Source of the DNA: Spirochaetota bacterium
GTDB taxonomy: Bacteria; Spirochaetota; Spirochaetia; Treponematales; UBA12059
NCBI GenBank assembly: GCA_018816345.1
Contig: JAHIWG010000012.1
Location: 1 to 64,000 of the forward strand
Direction of reading: 5' to 3'
DNA length: 64,000 nt
The translations under genes and the position numbers were made by a program. Of the stretch, positions 9,449 to 18,241 are shown piece after piece. The notes under the pieces are model-generated. The model was not told the origin of the DNA. It did no database searches and saw only the letters and a list, made by a program, of their open reading frames with translations. How positions within the stretch are numbered: position 1 is the stretch's first letter; every line of letters begins with the position of its first letter.

Positions 9449-11095
9449 TTAGTCCTCGAGCTTATAGTGGGCCTCTCCCAGCCACCTGGGCAGGAGCAGC
9501 GTGCCCGCGACGAAGACGACGGCGGTCACGGCGAGGCCTACGATGGCGTTGAAGCCCGCGAGGCTCGCGGCCACGATGCCGATGCCGGCGCACAGGGCCA
9601 CGAAGGCGGCGTACGGCAGCTGCGTGGCGACGTGCTCGAGGTGCGGGCACGCGGCCCCGGTGGACGACAGTATCGTCGTGTCGGAGATCGGGGAGCAATG
9701 GTCGCCGAAGACCGAGCCGCCGAGCACCGCGCCGATGGCGAGGGCCGTGGCGTTGATCACGGCGTTAGGATCCATGCCGGCGTTCTTGGCAAGCGTGATC
9801 ATCACCGGCATCGTTATCGGCACCATGATGCCCATCGTGCCCCAGCTGGTGCCGGCCGCGAAGGATATCAGGCAGGAGATTATGAACACCACGATCGGCA
9901 CGAAGTAGAGCGGGAAGTTGCCGTTCACGACGAAGTCCGATACGTACGCGGCCATGCCCACGCCGCCATCGGCGGGAGCGCTCTTTATGATGCTACCGAT
10001 GCCCCAGGCGAGCGTCAGGATGGTGACGGCGGGCGTCATCGCCTTGAAGCCGTCCAGGAGGGCCTCTCCGCCGGTCGTCATCTTGATGAGGCCGCGGATC
10101 AGGTAATAGACGTACGCGAACGCGAGCGAGATGATCGACGCGTACATGAGGGCCTTGGAGGAGTCGCTGTTATTGAAGGCCTCGGCGAAGGGCGTGGCGG
10201 CGATGGCCGCGCCTAGGGTGGCTACCTGCCCCTCGCCCGAGCCGACCTGCGACATCCAGAACTGGAGAGGGAAGAACGTCAGGGCTATGACGACGAAGGC
10301 CAGTATGGGCACGACGAAGTCGAAGGCCTTGGCCTTGCCGGAATCGTGCGCCTTGGACTCGACCTGGGCGGCGATGATGCCGTACTTCTTGGAGTCGTAG
10401 AGTCCGATGCCCTTCTCGGCGCGGGCAGCGGAGCGGGCCATGGGGCCGAAATCCTTGTAGGTGATGGTAATGAACAGGACCATGAACACCGCGAAGATGG
10501 CGTAGAGGTTGAACGGGATCGACCGCAGGAACAGCTGCATCGGGGTGACGCCCAGCGACTCGAATTCGGCGCCGGAGAACTGGCCCATGACGTAGACGAC
10601 CCAGGTCGATAGCGGCGCCAGGATGGCCACCGGAGCGGCCGTCGAATCCAGTATGTACGCGAGCTTGGCGCGGCTGATCCTCTTGGCGTCGGTCAGCGGG
10701 CGCATGCAGGTGCCGATGGTCAACGAGTTGAAGTAGTCGTCGAAGAAGATTAGGAGCCCGAACACCCAGGTGAAGAGGAGGGCGCCGGTCTTGGTCTTGA
10801 TCTTCTTGGACGCCCAGTCGCCCAACGCGTAGGCCGAGCCGGTCTTGGACAGGAGGCCGACCATCATGCCGAGCAGGATGGTGAACAGCACGATGCGGAT
10901 GCTCCAGCCGTCGGCCAGCGTGTCGGCTATCTTATCGGCGAGCATGAGCATGGCCTGGAAGGGATTGCCCCCGGCCACGATGAGCGTCCCCGAGAAGATC
11001 CCGAGGAACAGCGAGACGATGACGTCCTTCGTGAGGATCGCCAGGATAATCGTCAGCAAGGGCGGGATGATGGATAGAATGCCGAAATGTTCCAT
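9449..11095 (-). CDS. NhaC-family Na+/H+ antiporter-like transporter (candidate lysine transporter)
   Basis: MEHFGILSIIPPLLTIILAILTKDVIVSLFLGIFSGTLIV...GTSWGTMGIMVPI...GSVFGDHCSPISDTTILSSTGAACPHLEHV; location inside kam cluster supports the substrate guess. Confidence 0.85.
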   Translation of the reverse strand: MEHFGILSIIPPLLTIILAILTKDVIVSLFLGIFSGTLIVAGGNPFQAMLMLADKIADTLADGWSIRIVLFTILLGMMVGLLSKTGSAYALGDWASKKIKTKTGALLFTWVFGLLIFFDDYFNSLTIGTCMRPLTDAKRISRAKLAYILDSTAAPVAILAPLSTWVVYVMGQFSGAEFESLGVTPMQLFLRSIPFNLYAIFAVFMVLFITITYKDFGPMARSAARAEKGIGLYDSKKYGIIAAQVESKAHDSGKAKAFDFVVPILAFVVIALTFFPLQFWMSQVGSGEGQVATLGAAIAATPFAEAFNNSDSSKALMYASIISLAFAYVYYLIRGLIKMTTGGEALLDGFKAMTPAVTILTLAWGIGSIIKSAPADGGVGMAAYVSDFVVNGNFPLYFVPIVVFIISCLISFAAGTSWGTMGIMVPITMPVMITLAKNAGMDPNAVINATALAIGAVLGGSVFGDHCSPISDTTILSSTGAACPHLEHVATQLPYAAFVALCAGIGIVAASLAGFNAIVGLAVTAVVFVAGTLLLPRWLGEAHYKLED

Positions 11096-11263
11096 GATCA
11101 GATGCCTCCTTAATGATGGAACGGAACGTATTTTCCTAGCTTGCACCCGAAACAATAATTACGCAATGTTTTTTTCGCGCCGGCCGAAGCCTGCGCAGCG
11201 ACGTGCGATACGTTGGCGCGCGCCGCGGACGCCGCGCAGGACGGCTTCGGCCGCGACGCTACC

Positions 11264-11995
11264 TTAGGTGCGCTCGGCCAGCTTCTTGACTATGAACGTG
11301 GCCACGTCGTTGGCGTAGGCGCCGCGGCCGAAGCCGACGTCGAAGCCTAGTTCCACGGCGAGCTTGTTGCCGATGCGGGGGCCGCCGGCGACGCAGATGA
11401 ACTTGTCGCGCAGGCCCTTAGCCTCGAGCAGCTCTATGAACTCGGTCATGTTGTGGACGTGGGTGTCCTTCTGCGTGACGACCTGGCTGATCAGTATGGC
11501 GTCGGCCTTCACCTTGAGCGCGAACTCGATGAGGCGCTCGTTGGGGACCTGGGCGCCCAGGTTGAACGCCTCCATCTCCGGGTAGCGCTCGAGGCCGTAG
11601 TGGTGGTTATAGCCCTTCATGTTCATGATGGCGTCGATTCCCACGGTATGCGCGTCGAAGCCGGTGCACGCCCCGACTATGACGACCTTGCGCCCGATAT
11701 GCCGCCTTATATACTCGTTGACCGCGTCCATGTCCATGGACGCGTCGGCGGACGCCTCGTCGGCCACGACGGAATCGTAGTCTATGGACGCCTCGGTCTT
11801 GCCGTACGCCACGTACATCGAGTACTCGGCGGACAGCGGGTTGGAATGGACGACCTCGCAATCCTTGAAGCCCCACGAGAGGACGAGCTTGCGCGCCGCC
11901 TCCCGGCCCTTGGCCCCGTCGGGGACGGGGAGCGTGAAGGACAACTGGACCTTGCCGTCGTCCATGGTGTCGCCGTACGGCCTTACTACCCTCAT
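11264..11995 (-). CDS. kamE: Lysine 5,6-aminomutase beta subunit (cobalamin-binding)
   Basis: IVGACTGFDAHTVGIDAIMNMKGYNHHYGLERYPEMEAFNLGAQV; adjacent to kamD. Confidence 0.93.
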   Translation of the reverse strand: MRVVRPYGDTMDDGKVQLSFTLPVPDGAKGREAARKLVLSWGFKDCEVVHSNPLSAEYSMYVAYGKTEASIDYDSVVADEASADASMDMDAVNEYIRRHIGRKVVIVGACTGFDAHTVGIDAIMNMKGYNHHYGLERYPEMEAFNLGAQVPNERLIEFALKVKADAILISQVVTQKDTHVHNMTEFIELLEAKGLRDKFICVAGGPRIGNKLAVELGFDVGFGRGAYANDVATFIVKKLAERT

Positions 11996-12007
11996 GTCGT
12001 CCTCCTC

Positions 12008-13579
12008 CTACCTAGCGAGCCCGAGCTCGCGCTTGAGCCCCGACTCGAACGGGTTATAATAAGCGGGGCCCTTCCTGACCAGGCCCTCGAAGCCCTTGCC
12101 GCCGTCCTTCGGCCGCTTGACCTCGGCGAACAGGCCCTGCTCTATCGAATCGAACATGCCTACCTTCTCCACGTGCTCCATGAACTCTATGGTCTCCTTG
12201 AGCACCTGGTGGGCTCGCGAGACGACGATGCCGTCGGCCTTGAATTCGATATCGTCGTAGAACCCGTCCATGCTGTTCATCACGTAGCGGGCGTTGTCCA
12301 CCGCCAGGAAGCGGTCCATCATGAACGGCGTGTGTATCGCCTCGGTCAGCATGCCCAGGAGGTGGATGCCCTGGTCGGTCGCCTTGGACACGAAGTTGAA
12401 CAGGGTGTTCATCGCCACTCCCTTGAAGATGTCGCCCGACATGAACTTTGTCGGGGGCATGTACTTGAGCGGGTGCTCGGGGAATATCTCCCGGGCCATC
12501 TGCGCCTGGGACAGCTCGTACAGGAACCCGTTCTTTATCGTCGGGTCCATCTCGAAGGCGTGGCCGAGCCCCTGGAACCGGGCCTCGAGGCCGGCCTGGA
12601 AGCCGAAGCGCTCGTTCAGGAACTGGCTCGCGAGCACGGTGTACGCCTTCTCGAAGGCGTCGCTCGTCGTCAGGTAGTTGTCCTCGCCGGTATTTATGAT
12701 GACGCCCGCGTAGGCGTTGATCATGCGGCTGAACTTCTGGTCGACGAAGGTGCGGTACATGTTGATGTCGCGGAACAGGATGCCGTACATGGAGTCGTTG
12801 AGCATCATGTCCAGGCGCTCCACGGCGCCCATCGCCGCTATCTCCGGCATGCACAGGCCCGACGCGTAGTTGGTCAGCCTGATATACCGCCGCTGCCTCT
12901 CGCCCACCTCGTCGAGGGCGGCGCGCATGATGCGGAAGTTCTCCTGGGTGGCGTAGGTGCCGCCGAAGCCCTCGGTGGTGGCGCCGAAGGGCACGTAGTC
13001 GAGGAGGCTCTGGGCCGTAGTGCGGATGACGGCTATGACGTCCGCGCCCTGCTCAGCGGCCGCGGCGGCCTGCTTGACGTCCTCGTATATGTTGCCGGTG
13101 GCGACGATGAGGTACAGGAGGGGGCTGTTGTTCCGGCCCTTCCACTGCTCGAGCTTCCGCTCGCGGAAGCCGCGGTTCTCCTTCACGCGGGCGAGGGTCC
13201 CCGCGACGAGCTCCTCGGCCTTGGCCTCGATGGCCGCGCGGTCGCCGAGGGGCAGGCTCATCACGTCGAAGCCCGCGGCTATCCTGTCGTTGAGGGCCCG
13301 TACCGCCCCGCCCGACTTGATGAGCGCGTTGACGTAGCGGACGGTGGCGCCGTCCTCGAGGGCTGCGGGATCGGCCGCCCGGATGCTGTCGACGACGAGG
13401 TTGGGCACCGGCACGCCGTCCGGCGTGGCGCCGTCGGCGCCGGCCAGGCGCAGCGTCGCGCGCTCCACGGTGACCGAGCTATGCCCGTCTATGAAATCCT
13501 GCACGGGCGCGGTGATGCGCTCGGCCAGGGCCCGCGCGTACGCGACGCGATCGGCCGGTAGGTTCAGCTTGCTTCTCAT
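12008..13579 (-). CDS. kamD: Lysine 5,6-aminomutase alpha subunit
   Basis: MRSKLNLPADRVAYARALAERITAPVQDFIDGHSSVTVERATLRLAGADG...; overlaps kamC stop by 4 nt. Confidence 0.93.
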   Translation of the reverse strand: MRSKLNLPADRVAYARALAERITAPVQDFIDGHSSVTVERATLRLAGADGATPDGVPVPNLVVDSIRAADPAALEDGATVRYVNALIKSGGAVRALNDRIAAGFDVMSLPLGDRAAIEAKAEELVAGTLARVKENRGFRERKLEQWKGRNNSPLLYLIVATGNIYEDVKQAAAAAEQGADVIAVIRTTAQSLLDYVPFGATTEGFGGTYATQENFRIMRAALDEVGERQRRYIRLTNYASGLCMPEIAAMGAVERLDMMLNDSMYGILFRDINMYRTFVDQKFSRMINAYAGVIINTGEDNYLTTSDAFEKAYTVLASQFLNERFGFQAGLEARFQGLGHAFEMDPTIKNGFLYELSQAQMAREIFPEHPLKYMPPTKFMSGDIFKGVAMNTLFNFVSKATDQGIHLLGMLTEAIHTPFMMDRFLAVDNARYVMNSMDGFYDDIEFKADGIVVSRAHQVLKETIEFMEHVEKVGMFDSIEQGLFAEVKRPKDGGKGFEGLVRKGPAYYNPFESGLKRELGLAR

Positions 13580-15348
13580 ACTCCATCCTTCGTTAGATAG
13601 TATCGGGCCCGCTCGACGATTCGCGGATCGAGCCCTAGGAGCGACGCTATGGCGAGCGCGTCGCTCTCGGAGCCCGAGCCGTCGTCGTCGACGACCTCGT
13701 ACCTCATATGCCTATTGATGCCGGCCAGGCGCTCCGATAGCTCCGCGCCCGCGACCGGCCCGGCCCCGCCCGTCCGTTCCAAGGCCGCGGCGGCCGCCGC
13801 CCTGTCCAGTCCCCTCATGCGCCTGTACTCGGCGCCCTCTATCCTGGCGACCCCGCGGAAATGCGTCGCGAAGAAGGCCCGGTCGCCGCCCGCGCCGCCT
13901 GCCACGGCCTCGTAGGCGCGCGCGTAGGACTCTACCACGGCCGAGAGCAGGGCCTCCGCCTCGTGGGAGCCCGTGGTCCTGGCCAGCTCGTCGAACGCGA
14001 CGAGCACCCGCCGGTCTCCCCGGTCTCCCCGGTCTCCCTGGTCTCCCGGCCCGCCGGGGCCCGCTCCCCCGGCCCCGGCAGCCATGAGGCGCCAGACTTC
14101 CAGGCCGAACCCCGACAGGCCCGCGAGCCGCTCGCCGGACAGCTCGCCCACGTACTCCACCCGGTCGTAGACGCTCGTCTCGAAGGTGCGCGCGGGTACG
14201 AAGAGCCCGGCCTGGGCCAGGAGCTGGAAGAAAAGCAGCGTCTTAAGCACGACGGTCTTGCCGCCCATATTCGAGCCGAACAGCACCACGGCTCCCGAAT
14301 CGAACTCGGCGCTCAAAGGCGAGTACTCGAGCCCCATGCCACGGCACTCGTCGGCGCACGGCACGAATCGAGCATCCACGAGCCTCGTAGCGCACGAGGA
14401 AAGCCGAGGCCGGCTCATGCCGAACGCCAAGGCCAGCTCGGCGCCGGCCCGCGCCCTATCGAGGCGCGTGGTCGCCGCCACCGCGGAGGCGAGAGCAGGC
14501 ATGGCCGCCGCCGCGAGCGCGGACAGGCGCGCGACTACCCGCTCCTCGGCGCGGCGCTCGTCGGCAAGGTAGCGCTCGCGCTCCGCCATCGCCTCGACGG
14601 CGCGCGGCGAAGGCAGGAGCCTGACCAGGTAGCGCGCGTCGTCGTAGGGCTCCGCGGCGTAGCGGCCCGCCGCGCCGCCCATGCGCCCGTCGGGGCCCTC
14701 CCCGGACAGCATGGCCCGAGCCGCGTCCTTGGGCGCCACGATGAACTCCCGCCCGTCGAACGATACCCCGAAGGCGAGGCGAGCCTCGGCCTCGGCCCTG
14801 ACGCGCTCCTCCGCGACGATAGCGTCGGCGGCCGCTATCCCGGCCCGCGCATCCGCGAGGCCGGGGTCGTAGCAGTCCGCCACGTAGAACGTCTCCGGGT
14901 CTGACCCGCCCCTATCCAGCTCGGACGCCAGCGAGCTAGCGGCGGAGCCCCGTTCGAGCGGGGACATGCCGAAGGCCGCGGACAGGCCCTCCCCGAGCGC
15001 CGAGACAGCGCCCTTATAATTAGCGATGAATTTCTTTATCTGGAATAGCTCCAGGACCTCGTACAGGGCCCTAGGCTCGAGCGTCAGCCTCGGCATGCGG
15101 CGGAGATGGTACGACACCCTGTCCCTAGCCAGCGAGTCGAGCGACTCGGGCGCGGCCTTATCCTCGCGCATGAGCCCAAGGACGGCCTCTATATCGTCGT
15201 ACCGGCCTTCGAGGAGCTCCGCGTCCGCGTACACGACCCGAGCCTCGCGCTCGTCCTTGCCCCAGGGCGTCAAGGGCGAGTAGCGGTCCCAGAAATCGTC
15301 GAGCTGGGCGAAGGACCAGGCCTCCGCGCACGGGGCGGCCAGCCTCAT
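13576..15348 (-). CDS. kamC: MutS-like ATPase, lysine 5,6-aminomutase reactivase ATPase KamC
   Basis: MutS-type Walker A VVLFGSNMGGKTVVLKTLLFFQLLAQAGLFVPA, Walker B RVLVAFDELARTTGSHEAEALL; position between kamD and kamB. Confidence 0.85.
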   Translation of the reverse strand: MRLAAPCAEAWSFAQLDDFWDRYSPLTPWGKDEREARVVYADAELLEGRYDDIEAVLGLMREDKAAPESLDSLARDRVSYHLRRMPRLTLEPRALYEVLELFQIKKFIANYKGAVSALGEGLSAAFGMSPLERGSAASSLASELDRGGSDPETFYVADCYDPGLADARAGIAAADAIVAEERVRAEAEARLAFGVSFDGREFIVAPKDAARAMLSGEGPDGRMGGAAGRYAAEPYDDARYLVRLLPSPRAVEAMAERERYLADERRAEERVVARLSALAAAAMPALASAVAATTRLDRARAGAELALAFGMSRPRLSSCATRLVDARFVPCADECRGMGLEYSPLSAEFDSGAVVLFGSNMGGKTVVLKTLLFFQLLAQAGLFVPARTFETSVYDRVEYVGELSGERLAGLSGFGLEVWRLMAAGAGGAGPGGPGDQGDRGDRGDRRVLVAFDELARTTGSHEAEALLSAVVESYARAYEAVAGGAGGDRAFFATHFRGVARIEGAEYRRMRGLDRAAAAAALERTGGAGPVAGAELSERLAGINRHMRYEVVDDDGSGSESDALAIASLLGLDPRIVERARYYLTKDGV

Positions 15349-16271
15349 GCCGCCCGCCCTTCCGCGACCTCGTACGGGTTGTACGAGACGAGCGCGGCGA
15401 TGGAGTCGTCGGCGAGCCTCGAGGCGAACTCGGCGTCGCTAACGCCTCGGCACGCGACGACGAAGCCGCCGAACTCGATTCGCCGGGCGACGAGGAGCTC
15501 GCGCCCGCGCATGAAGGCCGACAGCTCCTGGTCGCTTAAGAACACCTTGGTAAAATCCTCGACGATGACCGAGGAGGCCCATCGGGGCAGCCTGGCGGCC
15601 GTCTCGGCGGTCAGCGCCCCCTCGAGCGCGTACTGGCCCGCGTCGCCGCCCAAGCCCGCTCCCGAGCCTCCGGCGCAGTCGAGCGGCGGATCGGCCACGG
15701 GAAGCCTGGCCAGCGTCGCCATGCGCCTCACGCGCGCGACGGCGCGCTCGAGCCCCGCCCCGTCGGCCCTGAGCGCGTAGACGAAGCGGGCGCCGGGGAT
15801 GGAGGCGGCCTGCGTGATCCTATTGATGGCCCCGTCGACCAGCACCGTGCCCGTGAGCCCCTCGTCGACTATGCGCCTGACGGCCCAGGCGACGAGGGAG
15901 TTGCCTTCCGGCCCGACGAGGGCGACCGTAGCCGCCCTACGCGCGCGCGCGACGCAGAGGCGCCCGAGGGCGCACGAGCCCGGCAGGACGTCGAGGATCT
16001 CGGGGGAGCAGGGCCGCGCGAAGCGCTCGGTCGTCACGACTACGTCGCCGGCGGCGACCGGCACAGCCGGCTTCCGCGCCCCGGACAGGAAATCCCTGGC
16101 CTCGCCGTCGTAGCCCACGGTCAGGAGGGCGGGCCCGGCCAGGCCCGCCTCGCGGGCGCCCCGCCGCGCGAGCTGGGCCGCCCGGTTCATGAGGGTAGTC
16201 TTGCCGCAGTGCTTTTCCGGCCCCGTCACGAACGTGACCCTCCCCAGGAAATCCCCCGCATTATCGATCAT
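15345..16271 (-). CDS. kamB: Lysine 5,6-aminomutase reactivase subunit KamB
   Basis: P-loop FVTGPEKHCGKTTLMNRAAQLA; translationally coupled to kamC (ATG/stop overlap); operon context. Confidence 0.8.
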   Translation of the reverse strand: MIDNAGDFLGRVTFVTGPEKHCGKTTLMNRAAQLARRGAREAGLAGPALLTVGYDGEARDFLSGARKPAVPVAAGDVVVTTERFARPCSPEILDVLPGSCALGRLCVARARRAATVALVGPEGNSLVAWAVRRIVDEGLTGTVLVDGAINRITQAASIPGARFVYALRADGAGLERAVARVRRMATLARLPVADPPLDCAGGSGAGLGGDAGQYALEGALTAETAARLPRWASSVIVEDFTKVFLSDQELSAFMRGRELLVARRIEFGGFVVACRGVSDAEFASRLADDSIAALVSYNPYEVAEGRAA

Positions 16272-16305
16272 TGCATAGCCCCGAAAGCTTGGTCGAGTAG
16301 TTCTC

Positions 16306-16785
16306 GCACAGAGACACAGAGAAGAAGAAGAGCGATATTGGCCGTATCATAGCATCATCCTATAGATACCATTCTTTAAGTCTGTAGATTTGAAATTCAA
16401 GAGCAGCCCAGTATTCCAGCCTCCAAGCCGCATATACGATAAAAGCTGAGCCTTATGAATCGAGATGATTGTATCTACGCACTTCAGCTCGAGTGCTATC
16501 GAATTTTCTACAACCATATCCACTCTGAACGAACCCGAAAGTAGAGCGCCTTTATAGACGACAGGCAACTCCGCTTGACGGACGAACGACAAGCCGCTCT
16601 CTGCGAGTTCTAGGGATAGAGCCTCCTCGTAGATCGATTCGAGGAGGCCCGGCCCGAGCTCGCGATGTACGGATATCGCGCATCCGATGATCCTATCGCT
16701 CAGCATATCATGCTCCAACAGCTACTCCATCCTACCCATATTCTTCATATGCAAGGCTCTTCTCATCTTCTCTGTGTCTCTGTGC
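16306..16785. mobile_element. Inverted-repeat element copy C, carrying a GxxExxY gene between its arms (putative autonomous copy)
   Basis: Left arm GCACAGAGACACAGAGAAGAAGAAGAGC (16306-16333), right arm GCTCTTCTCATCTTCTCTGTGTCTCTGTGC (16756-16785), nearly perfect inverted repeats flanking the ORF 16347-16718. Confidence 0.72.
16347..16718 (-). CDS. GxxExxY protein (PD-(D/E)XK nuclease superfamily-like)
   Basis: Motif GLLESIY in ELGPGLLESIYEEAL; candidate active site FRVDMVVENSIALELKCVDTI (D...ExK) followed by HKAQLLSYMRLGGWNTGLLLNF. Confidence 0.9.
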   Translation of the reverse strand: MEHDMLSDRIIGCAISVHRELGPGLLESIYEEALSLELAESGLSFVRQAELPVVYKGALLSGSFRVDMVVENSIALELKCVDTIISIHKAQLLSYMRLGGWNTGLLLNFKSTDLKNGIYRMML

Positions 16786-16801
16786 TTATTTCTTCGAATA
16801 C

Positions 16802-18097
16802 TTACTTCTTCTTCCGGGGGGAGAAGGCGGTAGTGCCCCTCGCGGCGCGGACCAGGTTCTTGGGCTCCAGGGTCTTCTCGTCGCCCGACAGGAGCCTCGC
16901 GACGCCGCAGGTGGCGTTGAGCTGGGGCTCGTCGAAGCAGATGCGGCACTTGCCGCAGTCCTCGTGGTAGCCGTCCGGCTCGTCATACGTGGTTATCACG
17001 CCCTCGTAGTTGCGGAGTATGACGCGCTTGTCGTTGCTCGAGATCATGTAGTCGGGCATCACCGGGGTCTTGCCGCCGCCGCCGGGCGCGTCGATCACGA
17101 AGGTCGGCACCGCCATGCCGGAGGTGTGGCCGCGCAGGTTCTCGATGATCTCTATGCCCTTGCTCACCGTCGTGCGGAAGTGGCTGATGCCGCGGGATAG
17201 GTCGCACTGGTAGATATAGTACGGCTTGACGCGGATGGTCAGGAGCTTCTGCACGAGCTGCTTCATGAGCACCGGGCAGTCGTTGACATCGCGCAGGAGC
17301 ACGCTCTGGTTGCCCAGCTGGATGCCCGCGTCGGCGAGCTTGCGGCAGGCCTCGCGCGATTCCGCGGTGATCTCCTTGGGATGGTTGAAGTGCGTGTTGA
17401 CGTACAGCGGGTGGTACTTCTTGAGCATGCCCACGAGGTTCTCGGTGATGCGCTGGGGCATGACCACCGGCGTGCGGGTGCCGATGCGGATGATCTCCAC
17501 GTGCGGGATGGCGCGTATCTTCTTGATGATGCCCTCGAGCTTCTCGTCGGACAGTATCAGGGGGTCGCCGCCGGAGATGAGCACGTCGCGGATTATGGGC
17601 GTCTTCCTGATGTACTCGATGGCCGCGTCGATGTACTCCTCGTTCATGTTGGCGTCTTCCTCGCCGACGATGCGCCTGCGGGTGCAGTGGCGGCAATTCA
17701 TCGAGCAGATATGCGTGACGAGGAGGAGGACGCGGTCGGGATAGCGGTGCGTCAGGCCCGGGACGGGGCTATCGGAGTCCTCATGGAGGGGGTCGTCCTG
17801 GTCGCTCTCGTCGAAGTGGGTCTCCGGCAGGCGCGGGATGGCCTGGAGGCGGACCGGGCAGCCGGGGTTGGCCGGGTCAATCAGGGAGGCGTAGTACGGC
17901 GTTATGGCCATGCGGAAGACCTTGAGGACCTCGCTCACGTCGGCCTTGTCCTTCTCGGTCAGCGGCACGACCTTGGCCAGGGTCTCGACGTCCTTGATGT
18001 TGTTCTTCATCTGCCAGCGCCAGTCGTTCCACTGCTCCGGCGTCACGTCCTTGTACAGCGGGATGCGCGTGTAATCGTAAGTCGGGTACGTATGCAT
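16802..18097 (-). CDS. kamA: L-lysine 2,3-aminomutase (radical SAM)
   Basis: CSMNCRHCTRRR CxxxCxxC motif, DVLISGGDPLILSDEKLE, GMAVPTFVIDAPGGGGKTPVMPDY. Confidence 0.96.
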   Translation of the reverse strand: MHTYPTYDYTRIPLYKDVTPEQWNDWRWQMKNNIKDVETLAKVVPLTEKDKADVSEVLKVFRMAITPYYASLIDPANPGCPVRLQAIPRLPETHFDESDQDDPLHEDSDSPVPGLTHRYPDRVLLLVTHICSMNCRHCTRRRIVGEEDANMNEEYIDAAIEYIRKTPIIRDVLISGGDPLILSDEKLEGIIKKIRAIPHVEIIRIGTRTPVVMPQRITENLVGMLKKYHPLYVNTHFNHPKEITAESREACRKLADAGIQLGNQSVLLRDVNDCPVLMKQLVQKLLTIRVKPYYIYQCDLSRGISHFRTTVSKGIEIIENLRGHTSGMAVPTFVIDAPGGGGKTPVMPDYMISSNDKRVILRNYEGVITTYDEPDGYHEDCGKCRICFDEPQLNATCGVARLLSGDEKTLEPKNLVRAARGTTAFSPRKKK

Positions 18098-18120
18098 GAT
18101 CTGCCTCCTAAGATTTCCAA

Positions 18121-18227
18121 GCACAGAGAAGATGAGACGCAGAGAGTAGAATCCAAGATAGAGAACCTATGCTCGCTTTCCTTGGCAGCATTCCCTTCCT
18201 CCCTCATCCACTCCGCGTCTCTTTGCG
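18121..18227. repeat. Inverted-repeat (MITE-like) element copy D, gene-less, left arm with ~8-bp deletion
   Basis: Left GCACAGAGAAGATGAG (18121-18136), right CCTCATCCACTCCGCGTCTCTTTGCG (18202-18227); fills the kamA-kce gap. Confidence 0.7.
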
Positions 18228-18241
18228 AATTACCTTGCCAT

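Noticed and set aside
11453-13561. 702-aa plus-strand ORF antisense to kamE/kamD
   Set aside because: Low-complexity V/L/H/R/E/D-rich composition typical of antisense frames in high-GC genes; kamD/kamE on the other strand are clearly homologous to known proteins.
16306-16785. Toxin-antitoxin or restriction-modification reading of the GxxExxY locus
   Set aside because: No adjacent antitoxin or methyltransferase gene; flanking genes are kamA and kamB.
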